Source of the DNA: a virus
Direction: 5' to 3' (one strand)
Virus record (IMG/VR): IMGVR_UViG_3300009156_000050
Location: 1 to 42,398 of that record
DNA: 42,398 nucleotides
A model generated the notes under the pieces. The model was not told the origin of the DNA, searched no databases, and saw nothing but the letters and a program-made list of their open reading frames with translations. Both the position numbers and the translations under genes were made by a program. How positions within the stretch are numbered: position 1 is the first letter of the stretch; each line of letters opens with the position of its first letter. Below are positions 19,466 to 28,914 of this stretch, one piece after another.

Positions 19466-19741
19466 TTATCTCGGACGCATGACCATGCCCATCGCTCTCG
19501 ACACGATTACGTTGACGTGCTCGTGCCTGATGACCATGACGATCCCCAGGAGATTGGCAGCGATGAGAGCGACCGTGTCTTTACTCATAGGATCAGATGT
19601 TTCTTCACTCTTCATCCTATGCAGCTTGATGATCACTTCCAACGTCTTGTTGTACTCCTCGGAACCAATCGGATGGTTCTTCAGTTCACGAACAGCACGT
19701 TCGAGCTCGAGGTCGATAATGCTTGGCGATCGTGAGAACAT
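19466..19741 (-). CDS. Small helical protein with hydrophobic segment
   Basis: A 91-residue protein: amphipathic N-terminal half (I-D-L-E-L-E-R-A-V-R-E-L-K-N-H-P...Y-N-K-T-L-E-V-I-I-K-L-H) and a C-terminal hydrophobic segment (T-V-A-L-I-A-A-N-L-L-G-I-V-M-V-I-R-H-E-H, about residues 57-76). I recall this plan in actinophage proteins of unknown role. AAAAGGAGG precedes the ATG; first cassette of the array as transcribed. Confidence 0.7.
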   Translation of the reverse strand: MFSRSPSIIDLELERAVRELKNHPIGSEEYNKTLEVIIKLHRMKSEETSDPMSKDTVALIAANLLGIVMVIRHEHVNVIVSRAMGMVMRPR

Positions 19742-19764
19742 AGACCTCCTTTTGATAGAGTCTC

Positions 19765-19789
19765 ATTATAGGCCAAGTTTCACTTGCGA
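19765..19789 (-). promoter_or_regulatory. 25-bp promoter element, copy 21
   Basis: TCGCAA, 13 bases with C at position 7, TATAAT. Rightmost copy found. It overlaps the last codons of the 19780-20016 gene and drives 19466-19741. Confidence 0.75.
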
Positions 19790-20016
19790 TTGGGAGTCTC
19801 TATCTCAGAAGGCTCTACTCGAAAGACCACTTGCTTTTTGAACGCGATTTTGTCCGGATAATCGTCCAGTATGAGCGAATATACCGTCTTTTCCTCTTTT
19901 TTGGTCACGATGATCGTACCGGTGTAATCCCGGAATCTCGACGATACATACCCTCTCAAGATAAATCCCGCCATCAGGCCGAAATAGAAGATAACGACGT
20001 ATATTATGATCGCCAT
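19780..20016 (-). CDS. Membrane protein at end of tail operon
   Basis: A 78-residue protein with an N-terminal membrane segment (I-I-I-Y-V-V-I-F-Y-F-G-L-M-A-G-F-I-L, about residues 3-20) followed by a small domain (T-I-I-V-T-K-K-E-E-K-T-V-Y-S-L-I-L-D-D-Y-P-D-K-I-A-F-K-K-Q-V-V-F-R-V). The D-Y-P-x-x-I-x-F-K-x-x-V-x-F-x-V ending is familiar from other actinophage proteins of unknown role. It starts 3 bases after the gp37-like gene, so it belongs to the structural operon. Confidence 0.7.
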   Translation of the reverse strand: MAIIIYVVIFYFGLMAGFILRGYVSSRFRDYTGTIIVTKKEEKTVYSLILDDYPDKIAFKKQVVFRVEPSEIETPNRK

Positions 20017-20019
20017 CGC

Positions 20020-21150
20020 TCAGCCCAACATCGCTACGGTAGGATATGCTCTCTCTCCGGCTTCGTCTTGTGAACGAATATACTCGGTGACTCGAGAGGT
20101 CGAAACAGCTCCGCTTTTCCCTTGCACTTCGATGATATCGCCGAGATTGTAATGGACTCCGTATTTGAACTGGTTCAGAGGAACAATCTCTCCGTCCACC
20201 GCCCTTACAAAGTGATGATTGTTGAGATCGTCTTTGGCTCTCTCGTTCAAGATATTGAGAAGAGTCGCTGAGCTTCCGCTGACCATGTCGGTTGTGACAT
20301 CATTCGCAAATATCATGTTGGCGCGCAAATCAAACCCGGTGTACTGCGATCCAGACAAGCTGGCCTGGCCGGGGGTCGTTATCAGAGGCTTTAGTTCTGC
20401 ATCGCTTGTCGGAATAAACGCATACACCAAAGTCTTGAGTGCAGCGATCGACTGAAGCTCTTTGATGTCGGTCAAAGAATCCATCTGCGGAGAAAACCGT
20501 ACGATTGGATAGGTGGTTTGACGACTTGTTCGATCCAGTCCTCTGTAGCTTCGAAATCCCAGAGAATATGCGGTATCCGTGGCCGATTCGAGCGTGATCT
20601 GCATCCCGACTTCGTAAGTGGTAGCGATCTCTCGCATGGCGTCGTAAACCGGTCCGAAAGGTACGCCGACAGTGATGTTGGCGCCAGCCGTATCGTACGC
20701 TTTGAGACCAAGCCCGGGAATCGCTAAATTTTGTGGATTGGAGATACCGATCGGGTTGGCTCCGGTCAAATATGGACTGCCCGTGACGCACATGTTGTAG
20801 ATAATCGCCCATAACGCCCAACCTGGAGGTCCGCCGGAAAGCGTCCAATACTGATCTGCGTGATCGGCCGATGTACGGATGAATCGATTGTTCATCCAAG
20901 ACAAAAGCGAGATTCCGGTGACTTTCAAGGCCTCCTTCTCGATATTGATCGTCTCGAGAATCATCACCTCGTTCGAACCGACCAAGCCGAGAAATGTGCC
21001 CGGAGGGAATTTTTGGATCATCTCCGGGGTTGCCGGTACGACCAGCTCTACCTCACTGTCGCCGTAATATCGTTCCGTCCAGATAGCAGATATGAAGCCG
21101 TCGATCACGTCTTGCCTGAGAAATTTGCGGTTCAGAGTGAACAGTTCCAT
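20020..21150 (-). CDS. ReqiPepy6 gp37-like minor tail protein
   Basis: A 376-residue protein. The N-terminal part (R-Q-D-V-I-D-G-F-I-S-A-I-W-T-E-R-Y-Y-G-D-S-E-V-E-L-V-V-P) and the central I-N-I-E-K-E-A-L-K-V-T-G-I-S-L-L-S-W-M-N-N-R match the Siphovirus ReqiPepy6 Gp37-like family (named for a Rhodococcus phage), tail-tip proteins placed after the distal tail protein. The ATG at 21150 overlaps the upstream TGA; a GTG at 21153 is an alternative. Likely part of the baseplate or host-contact tip. Confidence 0.82.
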   Translation of the reverse strand: MELFTLNRKFLRQDVIDGFISAIWTERYYGDSEVELVVPATPEMIQKFPPGTFLGLVGSNEVMILETINIEKEALKVTGISLLSWMNNRFIRTSADHADQYWTLSGGPPGWALWAIIYNMCVTGSPYLTGANPIGISNPQNLAIPGLGLKAYDTAGANITVGVPFGPVYDAMREIATTYEVGMQITLESATDTAYSLGFRSYRGLDRTSRQTTYPIVRFSPQMDSLTDIKELQSIAALKTLVYAFIPTSDAELKPLITTPGQASLSGSQYTGFDLRANMIFANDVTTDMVSGSSATLLNILNERAKDDLNNHHFVRAVDGEIVPLNQFKYGVHYNLGDIIEVQGKSGAVSTSRVTEYIRSQDEAGERAYPTVAMLG

Positions 21151-21995
21151 CACAGACCGCCAAATCGTTCATAATATGTAAGCTCCCAATCTTGACCTCC
21201 TTTGTCAGTAATAACTGAAAAATCGTTCTCACCGGGTTGGAGCAACGGCCAGGAAGAGCCTTCCTGTACTTTGGGCAAGAGATTGGTGATCACGCCGCTG
21301 GTCATGTCGATGCTCTGGACGAACTTCTGCATTCGGATCGAGCCCATCTCGAAGTACTTGTTGGTTCCCGTGACGTCGGAAATAACGTTGAAGTGCGAGA
21401 TCGACGGATCTCCGATCTGGATCCCGATCGAAGCCGGAGCCGGATCTGCGTTACGTGTGGCTTTGACGTATATGCCTGCGTCGATGTTTCCGGTGTAATC
21501 GATGGTAGTCACAGCACCGCCCGGACGTACGGCTTGACCGGTAAGGACGATCGGGTCGAGCGCGGTGAAATATGGATCCGGACAGACGATCGAGACGACG
21601 AATTCGGGGTCGTTGGTGAACGGATTGACCTCGGCACTCTCGACAATCCCCTCGATTTGCACGGGATTAATGTCGTCGCTGTAAAACACCAGCCGTACCG
21701 GTCTCTTCGGCATGAAATATGCGTACAGAAGCCTACGCAGACTTTCGTATGTATAGTTGTGCCAATCAGGGTTCGGGTGCAGCGTAAGAACGATGTTTCT
21801 GCTCAATACGCTGCTCCCCGTGTAACCCGAGCCATCGATCGATCCAAACGGTGTGGTATTGACAGACGCCTTGACCGGATCCAAGCCGGTGATGTTTCGA
21901 ACCTGAATCAAATCCGTCTCAACCCTGCCGGTGTCGTCCAAAAGAAGCGTAGGGGCTGATTGCCACGAGCTGTACGCTTTTACTTCTGTCAGCAA
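21150..21995 (-). CDS. Distal tail protein (Sipho_tail family)
   Basis: A 281-residue protein. The N-terminal domain shows I-T-G-L-D-P-V-K-A-S-V-N-T-T-P-F-G-S-I-D-G, V-L-S-R-N-I-V-L-T-L and L-R-R-L-L-Y-A-Y-F-M-P-K-R-P-V-R-L-V, then C-P-D-P-Y-F, typical of Dit-like phage tail proteins that form the hub between tail tube and tip. Position directly after the tape measure agrees. TTG start, 5 bases after AGGAGG. Confidence 0.85.
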   Translation of the reverse strand: MLTEVKAYSSWQSAPTLLLDDTGRVETDLIQVRNITGLDPVKASVNTTPFGSIDGSGYTGSSVLSRNIVLTLHPNPDWHNYTYESLRRLLYAYFMPKRPVRLVFYSDDINPVQIEGIVESAEVNPFTNDPEFVVSIVCPDPYFTALDPIVLTGQAVRPGGAVTTIDYTGNIDAGIYVKATRNADPAPASIGIQIGDPSISHFNVISDVTGTNKYFEMGSIRMQKFVQSIDMTSGVITNLLPKVQEGSSWPLLQPGENDFSVITDKGGQDWELTYYERFGGL

Positions 21996-22006
21996 TTCAA
22001 CCTCCT

Positions 22007-25000
22007 TTACGTAAGAGCAAGTGCGGACTTGAGCTGTGATAGCTGATTCTTCGTCTGTCGGTAGATCTCGACCTCGGTCAGAGATTCAGGCGAGTAGTTA
22101 TTCTGCTCGAATCTGACCGTCGTTCCTCCGGCAGCTGCAACAGCGTCGACCTGAGCTTGTTGCATTTGTGCAGCAGATATAGCCGAAGCCTGTCCGTACG
22201 AAACCGCTGCGGAAATAGGAACCGTATTCGTCAACGATGCCAACTTCTGAGCTTCACTCTCAACCTGTGTCAGATCGAGAATAGGCGTGATCACCGGATC
22301 TACATCGGCAATATCCTGCATCGTCTTCTGCATCGAGGTGACTGCGTCCAGAGCGACCTGGTTGATGGAGTCGGTCACCACCTTCGACGAATTGGCGACG
22401 CCCTTGGCCATGCCCTCCATCGTCAGCTTGCCGATATCGGCGAATACCTGCGATGGAGACTTGATCTTCAGCTTTCTCTTCACGGCATTGACGATTTTCT
22501 GTACAAACTCCTCCATCTTCTTCTGAGCACCCTCTACGTCCTCCGTCAATCCCTTCACAAGTCCCTGCTTAGCCTTGACACCGGCGTCGTAGAGATTAGA
22601 CGCAGCCTTGTCGCCGAGTAGCTTGGCCTGAGTCTCGAGCTGACCACTCAGTAGACCGATCTGTTTGACTGCTGCGGGCCCGGCTGCTTCCAACTGAGAA
22701 GCAAACGCTTGTGCCGAAGGACCCTCAGCCAGCAGCTTCTTGTACGTCTCGTCGTCCAGACCCATTCCTCTTAGCCGCTGCAGCGTTTGTGCATATTTTG
22801 CGACGTTTTCGACTTGAGTCGCAAGATTTTGCGTAAATACGGCTAGCGCGTTGGCCACCGGCTTGCCTTCTTCGTCTTCTGGGGTAACGTCAGGCAAGTC
22901 GCTGTACTGCTCTTGGATACTTTCTCTATAGTCCTTTCGAGTCTGGATGAGATCGTCCAGCTTACTCTGCTCTTCGTCCAGCTTCTCGGTAAGCCTGGCG
23001 TGTTCGGCTGTAGCGGCGATCAAGCTCTTCTTCTCTTCACCAAGACCTCTGATCAACTCCGTACGACCGGCGCTCAGTCTTTTTATGAGATCCGTTTGAG
23101 TTGCAATCTCTTGTTGAGCTTCCTTGATTGCAGCTTTGTCTCGGTCTTTCGGCTTCTTGGCCAACTCTTCGGCACGAGTTTTTCGAGCTTCAGCAAGAGT
23201 ATCTCGAGCGTCTTGGATCGCATCGAGTAGAGTGGTCTGCAGATCATCGATAGCGCCCTTGACGTCTTCTGAAGTACCTCGTCTCAAGCCATCCGCAAAT
23301 CCTCCGGTAACATCGCGACCGATACCTTGCATGACTCTGGAGGGCGAAGTGATCTGGAAGGTCTTCTTGACCGTCGTAATAACGCCATTGCTCATCGTCG
23401 TAGCTGCATCAACTGCTTTAGTATGATCCGACATTCCATTGGCGAGACCCAGAACAACGTTTTGTCCGATGTCATGAAATATCGCGGATGGGGAGCTTAT
23501 ATGAAGCCACTTTTTGGCCGCCTTCGGTAGGGCTTTCATAAGATCGGTGATTTTCCGTGTAAGATCTGGGGCAGCAGAGGTTATGCCACCAATCATGCCG
23601 TTGACGATAGCAACGCCGATTCGAACACCAGCGCGTCTTATCTGAGGCGCACGCTTATCGATGGTATCGGCAATGCCATTCAAGAACGCAACGATTGCCC
23701 TGCCCCCGGCATCGGCCAGTTTGTTGGCGTTCTGCTGCAGCGAGTTGATGAACTTGATGATCATATTGGTTGCTGCCGTGATGATTCTCGGTCCGGCATT
23801 CCCAATACCTTGAATGAACTTGACGATGATGTTCGTACCCGCTGTGACCACTTTCGGAAGAGCATTCGCGATGGCGTTCAACAACTTGGTGATAATGCTC
23901 GCACCAGCTGTGACGATCTTGGGAAGATTGTTGGCAATGGCGCCGAGGAATTTCGCGATGATCTGGATTACCGTCGTGGCTATCGAGGAATATACTCTTG
24001 CGACACCCTTCATGAGCGCGATCAAGATGCCTGCACCTGCAGCAGCGATCTTGGTGATGTTGGAGGCGATACCCTTCAAGAAATTGACGATAATCCCGAT
24101 TGCCGAGTTGACGACGGCTCTGATGTTCTTTTTGATGCCGTTGAGCAGAGCTAAGAGAAGATCGACACCGGCTTGGATGATCTTGTCCTGATTTTCATCG
24201 AGAACTTTGACCAGAACGTCGACCAGCGCAGTAATTGCCTCGACCATCATTGGAGATGCTTTGATGACGGCTTCGAGAAGAGATTTGAGAATCTTGACGA
24301 AAGCGTCTACGAATTTCGGAGCGGCATCGGCGATCGCGTTTACGATCTCTACCAACCCGAGAACGAGTAGCTTGATGTTCTCGATCAATCCCTGCTGGAA
24401 TTGGACGACGGCTTGCAGCAGAACTCCAAAGCCGGTCGGAGCGGCTACGACAAGCGCGGCCAGACCGGTTCCGATCAATGCGATACCAGCCCCGGCCAGA
24501 GCCAGACCGGCGCCGATCAGGAACATTGCAGCGCCGAAGCCGAGCAAACCTGGAACCGCCGTTGTGATAAGCTCTCCCGCCACGCCGATAACGACGAATG
24601 CTGCTGCCAGTGATAGCAAGCTCTTGATGATTTGCTTCCACGACATCGCGCCGAGCTTCTCCAGAGCGGTAGCCAGCAAATATACGCTCGCAGCGACAAT
24701 TCCTAGAGAAACTGCGCCTCTGACATTTGTTTTCATGAACTTCAAAGCAAGAGCCAAGACTGTCAGAGCACCAGCCAGACCGAGAATGCCGGTTGCGATC
24801 TCGCGAATGGACATTCCGCCCATCATTTTGACGGCCAGAGCAATTCCGTTTAGGGCAGCAGCAACCAACAAGAGACCCGCGGCTTGAACGATCAGACCCT
24901 TGGGCATCGCTTTCATAGAGACGGCGATAATATCTAGTGCTATCGCTATCGCACCCATGCCTTGGGCAATCTCTCTCATGTTCATGCTGCCGAAATTACG

Positions 25001-27649
25001 AACAGCAAGAGCAATGAGATTGAGACCGACTCCCATGGCGACCAAGCCTGCGCCTGCTACGATCAGACCCCGTGTCGGCATCTTCCTCATCGCGACGACG
25101 ATGATTCCGAGCCCAACTGCGACCGAGCCGAGACCCTTACCCAACTGCTCCAAATTCATGCTACCGAACTGTCGCACGGCGAGGGCCAACAGATTCAGCG
25201 CAATGGCAATAGCTGTAATGCCGATTCCGGCCTTGATCATTCCTGCCGAACCCTTGGACAATGGTCCGGTTACTGCAACGAGACCCACCAACAGAACTCC
25301 AACCGCCCCGAGACCCTTGGCCAGCTGCTCCCAACTGAGGAAACTGAGAGCGATCACGGCGATCGAGAGAATATCGATAGCTCCGGCCAGCATGATCAAA
25401 GTTGCTGCTATAACAGGCATCTTGATGAAGCCCAGAGACTTGGAGATGTTTCCCAAGATCCCCATAGCAGCAAGCAGCTGTCCGAATGCGATCGTGATTG
25501 CTCCCAGAGCCGAATTGAGCCTTTCGGGATTGACGAACGACAAAGCAACCATCGATGCGGCCAGAAGTGCTACTGCGATGGCGATCTCTTTCAGTGTCTT
25601 CGCCTTGATATTCTGTTGGAGAGCATTCAGTGATCCCGTCAGAGCTGCAAACGAGCCACTGATGTTCTTGACAACTCCTCCACCGATTCCCGCAAAGCCT
25701 TTGGTCAATTGCTGGACGAACGGACCGCCACCGAGGAACTTCTTGAACATCAAGAAAATACCACCGAGAAGACCCGTCCGAACAACTGCGAGAATCGCTT
25801 CGAAGTTCATGTTCGAAAGTGCTTGGGTGATCAGTGGACCGATTTGACTGATCGTCTCGACCCAGGCTTCGACCAACGGTCGTACTACTTCTCCGATCTG
25901 GCCGAGAAGATCGAGAAATTTTTCCAGAACTTTGGAAACCGCTTCGACTGCCTTCTGGAAAGGAGACATGCCCTTGGTCATCTGATCCATATCTCCGGAA
26001 AATCCCCCGGAGAAAATTTCGCCGATCAAACTCAGAATTGTGCCCAGAGCTTTGATCGGGGCCGAGAGAACTTTCCCGAGTCCGTCAAAGAACTTATTGA
26101 GCCGATCGCCCTTCTTCAACGCTTCGTCGACTTTGACCAGAAAATCACCGATATTGCCAGTTATATGTAAGAACTCACCGCTGCCATCACCCACGACACC
26201 GAAAAGATCGGCAATGACACCGATTAATCCAAATATGATCTGTTTTCCAATATCTAGAATCGCGAAGACGCCTCGGAAGGTGCGCTTCAAATCCTTCATA
26301 GTCTGCGCACTGGGAATAAGCGATTTGGTAAATTCTTCGAACCTCTTGGTGAGCTCGAACAGATCTTTACCTGTCTGCGGAGGGAAAATATCTCGGAAGG
26401 CCTGCCGAATCGGCTTGATGACCATCACTAGAGCGTTAAAGGCGTTACGGATCGAGTCGATCAGGACCGTACGACCGCCCAGCTTCTTCCAATCGGCTAA
26501 CATTTTGTTTCGAGCGTCGGCAGATGCGCCAATGATGTCGCCGAACGTATTGGAAACATCGGTGAACATCTTCCGAGCTTCCAGGAAATCGCCGAATACG
26601 ATTCGCCAGGTCTGTGCCCAGCCGGAGCCCAACTGTTCCTTGGTCGTACTGATAAGCTGCGTTAAGGTCTTGACTCTCGTCGCGGCTTCCACAGCCATCT
26701 TGGCTTGAGCTTGAATCGCCTTGATCTGTGCGTCCGTATAGCCCTGAGTCTTCAATTGGGCATCGGTCATGTCGCCCGAAAGTTGTTTGAGCGTCTCGGT
26801 TAGAACTTTAGAGCTCAACCAACCTTCTTTTCCTGGCTGAGCTGCAATCGAGTTTCGGAAAGATTCACCATTGACGCGAACGTTCTTCATCGGACCCTGA
26901 AGCTCGACCGCACCCTTCTTCAAAGTGCCCATATGTTGGGCCGTCTGTGCCAGAGCACGCTGGAACACCGTGCCGCCCATTCCAGCATTGACCACCGAGT
27001 TCCAGTCCTGCAGCTTGACCGATCCCGCCGAAATCGCCTGCGAAAGCTGATACATTGCGGTCGATGCCTGCTGCGCGTTCGATCCTGACACTGCAGCCAA
27101 GTTCGCTATACCCTTGATCGATGCAACCGACGTCTTCAGATCTACACCAGCGGCCGTGAAGGTACCGATGTTCCGAGTCATCTCGGAGAAATTGTAGATC
27201 GTCATGTCGGCATACTTATTCAACTGATCTAGAGCTTTGTTGACATCCTTGATGCCGGTACCTGCTGCCGCAGTATTGGACAAGATCGTCTGAACCGCAT
27301 TGATCTGAGTCTCATACTCGTGAAAACCCTGAATAGCTGGGCCAAGCGTCAAGGATTTGAGCAGTTGCGTACCAGTAGCAAGCGCTTTACTTGCAATGTT
27401 CGCGAACACGGCAATAGCAGTTAGTCGTAGAGCTCCGAGCTTACTGCTGATTGAATCGACGCCCTTAGAAATATGACCAAGATCTACTTCCTTGGCACTG
27501 CTTGCGACAGCCGTCAAACCTTTTCCTGCATCGGGAAATTGAAGAGCCTTTTTAAGTTTGTCGAGCGAGCTAAGCGTCTTGTCGACACCGGATTCGAAGC
27601 GGCTGGACTCAAAACTCATAGCGACGACTTTGTCGTCAATTGTTGCCAT
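22007..27649 (-). CDS. Tape measure protein
   Basis: A 1880-residue protein, the longest gene here. The N-terminal third has coiled coil and the usual tape-measure region (Y-E-T-Q-I-N-A-V-Q-T-I, about 110; a Q-Q-A-S-T-A-M-Y-Q-L-S-Q-A block). About 766-956 holds repeats of roughly 42 residues (pattern L-N-x-I-A-L-A-V-R-x-F-G-S-M-N-x-x-x-x-x-x-G), and 1183-1320 holds roughly 22-residue repeats (L-P-K-I-V-T-A-G-A-S-I-I). Three S-P-S-x-x-F/M-x-x-I-G segments lie near 1386, 1438 and 1733. At about 0.15 nm per residue the tail would be near 280 nm. The ATG at 27649 overlaps the upstream TAA; a GTG at 27673 is possible. Confidence 0.95.
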   Translation of the reverse strand: MATIDDKVVAMSFESSRFESGVDKTLSSLDKLKKALQFPDAGKGLTAVASSAKEVDLGHISKGVDSISSKLGALRLTAIAVFANIASKALATGTQLLKSLTLGPAIQGFHEYETQINAVQTILSNTAAAGTGIKDVNKALDQLNKYADMTIYNFSEMTRNIGTFTAAGVDLKTSVASIKGIANLAAVSGSNAQQASTAMYQLSQAISAGSVKLQDWNSVVNAGMGGTVFQRALAQTAQHMGTLKKGAVELQGPMKNVRVNGESFRNSIAAQPGKEGWLSSKVLTETLKQLSGDMTDAQLKTQGYTDAQIKAIQAQAKMAVEAATRVKTLTQLISTTKEQLGSGWAQTWRIVFGDFLEARKMFTDVSNTFGDIIGASADARNKMLADWKKLGGRTVLIDSIRNAFNALVMVIKPIRQAFRDIFPPQTGKDLFELTKRFEEFTKSLIPSAQTMKDLKRTFRGVFAILDIGKQIIFGLIGVIADLFGVVGDGSGEFLHITGNIGDFLVKVDEALKKGDRLNKFFDGLGKVLSAPIKALGTILSLIGEIFSGGFSGDMDQMTKGMSPFQKAVEAVSKVLEKFLDLLGQIGEVVRPLVEAWVETISQIGPLITQALSNMNFEAILAVVRTGLLGGIFLMFKKFLGGGPFVQQLTKGFAGIGGGVVKNISGSFAALTGSLNALQQNIKAKTLKEIAIAVALLAASMVALSFVNPERLNSALGAITIAFGQLLAAMGILGNISKSLGFIKMPVIAATLIMLAGAIDILSIAVIALSFLSWEQLAKGLGAVGVLLVGLVAVTGPLSKGSAGMIKAGIGITAIAIALNLLALAVRQFGSMNLEQLGKGLGSVAVGLGIIVVAMRKMPTRGLIVAGAGLVAMGVGLNLIALAVRNFGSMNMREIAQGMGAIAIALDIIAVSMKAMPKGLIVQAAGLLLVAAALNGIALAVKMMGGMSIREIATGILGLAGALTVLALALKFMKTNVRGAVSLGIVAASVYLLATALEKLGAMSWKQIIKSLLSLAAAFVVIGVAGELITTAVPGLLGFGAAMFLIGAGLALAGAGIALIGTGLAALVVAAPTGFGVLLQAVVQFQQGLIENIKLLVLGLVEIVNAIADAAPKFVDAFVKILKSLLEAVIKASPMMVEAITALVDVLVKVLDENQDKIIQAGVDLLLALLNGIKKNIRAVVNSAIGIIVNFLKGIASNITKIAAAGAGILIALMKGVARVYSSIATTVIQIIAKFLGAIANNLPKIVTAGASIITKLLNAIANALPKVVTAGTNIIVKFIQGIGNAGPRIITAATNMIIKFINSLQQNANKLADAGGRAIVAFLNGIADTIDKRAPQIRRAGVRIGVAIVNGMIGGITSAAPDLTRKITDLMKALPKAAKKWLHISSPSAIFHDIGQNVVLGLANGMSDHTKAVDAATTMSNGVITTVKKTFQITSPSRVMQGIGRDVTGGFADGLRRGTSEDVKGAIDDLQTTLLDAIQDARDTLAEARKTRAEELAKKPKDRDKAAIKEAQQEIATQTDLIKRLSAGRTELIRGLGEEKKSLIAATAEHARLTEKLDEEQSKLDDLIQTRKDYRESIQEQYSDLPDVTPEDEEGKPVANALAVFTQNLATQVENVAKYAQTLQRLRGMGLDDETYKKLLAEGPSAQAFASQLEAAGPAAVKQIGLLSGQLETQAKLLGDKAASNLYDAGVKAKQGLVKGLTEDVEGAQKKMEEFVQKIVNAVKRKLKIKSPSQVFADIGKLTMEGMAKGVANSSKVVTDSINQVALDAVTSMQKTMQDIADVDPVITPILDLTQVESEAQKLASLTNTVPISAAVSYGQASAISAAQMQQAQVDAVAAAGGTTVRFEQNNYSPESLTEVEIYRQTKNQLSQLKSALALT

Positions 27650-28026
27650 TAGACCTTGGTCACCTCCCTCCACGCTTCGGCTGCTATCTGATCAAATATA
27701 GGACGCATTGCGGGCATGATAAAGTCTCGACCCTGTACATACCCACCATTTCGAGTAGCGTGACCGTACTGAATCAAGACCGCGATCGGTATTCCGCTCT
27801 CTACATGACGATTATGCCAACGAATCGAGTAATATCCTTTTCGTACCACAATCGAGTAATACCATGAGCTCGCGGTTTCGCCTGAATCTACCGGCGTCGC
27901 ATTCGACAGGGCGTTTACACCTATCGACCCGTATCGGTTCAAGATCGAATATACATCTTGAGTCTTCAGACGATTCAAATATTTCGTTACGGTATCGAAG
28001 TTGCCTTTTTGCGTGATAGTAATCAT
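27649..28026 (-). CDS. HK97 gp10-like tail completion protein
   Basis: A 125-residue protein with a helical start (T-K-Y-L-N-R-L-K), A-L-S-N-A-T-P-V-D-S-G-E-T-A-S-S-W near residue 40, and I-Q-Y-G-H-A-T-R-N-G-G-Y-V-Q-G-R-D-F-I near 85, ending M-P-A-M-R-P-I-F. This is the HK97 gp10 pattern (head-tail or tail completion). Normally such a gene sits between head connectors and major tail protein; here it stands between fibres and tape measure. Confidence 0.75.
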   Translation of the reverse strand: MITITQKGNFDTVTKYLNRLKTQDVYSILNRYGSIGVNALSNATPVDSGETASSWYYSIVVRKGYYSIRWHNRHVESGIPIAVLIQYGHATRNGGYVQGRDFIMPAMRPIFDQIAAEAWREVTKV

Positions 28027-28028
28027 GA

Positions 28029-28910
28029 CTATTCCGCTGTGAGTCGCAGAACTACCACGCCCGGATCGCCAATAACTCGAGAGCTTTTAGATTGACCAAA
28101 TATAGTCGGCAATCCATTCAGGGGAGATGCTTTAGCGCCACTTGCACCTCCTGGTACAACACTTTGTGATCCACTACTTGGATCGCTTGAGGGAGTACCT
28201 CCTGGACCATAAACTGAGGTATCTCCTGGATTGTAGGCACCTCGACCTCCAGCTGTAGCCGCATTACAGGTAATTCCACCGGATCCATACTTACCAACCC
28301 CTCCGGCTCCTCCACCGCCACCTTGGCCAATATTTTGAAAAAATGTACCATCAGCACCTGCTGTCCCCGCGGTACCAGGACCAGTTGCGGTTGGAGTTCC
28401 AGATGTTCCTCCTACTCCTCCGCCACCAGCGATGATACGATTTCCGATTCCTCCGTCGCCACCATCCGCTTGAGTACGCGTTGTCGTATCGTTGGTACGA
28501 GCTCGTTTTCCGCCCTTACCGCCCGAGGCACGACAGGTAGGATCGTTGAACGAAGAATATCCCCCATCACCACCGTCAGTAGTGAGGGCGGGATTGTTAC
28601 CGTTGTTCTCAACTCCCAGAGCACCACCCGCTCCGACGACAATTGGAACCGTGGTCGGTAGGGCGGATAGAAGACCTCGTACTCGATGGTATCCGCCACC
28701 ACCACCAGCTCCGCCATAATTCCTGACGAATGTGCCTGAGTTCGCTGTGTCGATACCTCCACCCATGCCGCCTCCGCCACCAATACAAATGACGTCGAAA
28801 TGGGTGTAGCCTAGGTCGATGTATTTCTGAACGTCGAAACTTTGATTGGAAACAAACCTCATAACTAGTGGGTCAGGGCGAACTAAGCTTCCAGCCAGTT
28901 CGATTCTCAT
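28029..28910 (-). CDS. Glycine-rich tail fibre or tip protein
   Basis: A 293-residue protein, with a short beta-rich N-terminal part and then long Gly-rich stretches (G-G-G-G-G-M-G-G-G, G-G-A-G-G-G-G-G-Y, G-G-G-G-V-G-G, G-Q-G-G-G-G-G-A-G-G) resembling the polyglycine-helix domains of phage adhesins. It ends with I-G-D-P-G-V-V-V-L-R-L-T, a pattern common to Gly-rich tail proteins. Likely host-receptor contact or fibre tip. Weak ribosome site; probably coupled to the fibre gene upstream. Confidence 0.8.
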   Translation of the reverse strand: MRIELAGSLVRPDPLVMRFVSNQSFDVQKYIDLGYTHFDVICIGGGGGMGGGIDTANSGTFVRNYGGAGGGGGYHRVRGLLSALPTTVPIVVGAGGALGVENNGNNPALTTDGGDGGYSSFNDPTCRASGGKGGKRARTNDTTTRTQADGGDGGIGNRIIAGGGGVGGTSGTPTATGPGTAGTAGADGTFFQNIGQGGGGGAGGVGKYGSGGITCNAATAGGRGAYNPGDTSVYGPGGTPSSDPSSGSQSVVPGGASGAKASPLNGLPTIFGQSKSSRVIGDPGVVVLRLTAE

Positions 28911-28914
28911 TGGA

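Noticed and set aside
9947-19789. Regular repeats resembling a CRISPR array
   Set aside because: Repeat units are promoters and terminators at uneven 90-500 base distances with genes between; no constant spacer length and no cas genes.
24900-25847. Plus-strand frame of 315 codons inside the tape measure gene
   Set aside because: Antisense shadow of a repetitive helical coding region; Ala/Pro/Thr-rich composition mirrors the tape measure codons.
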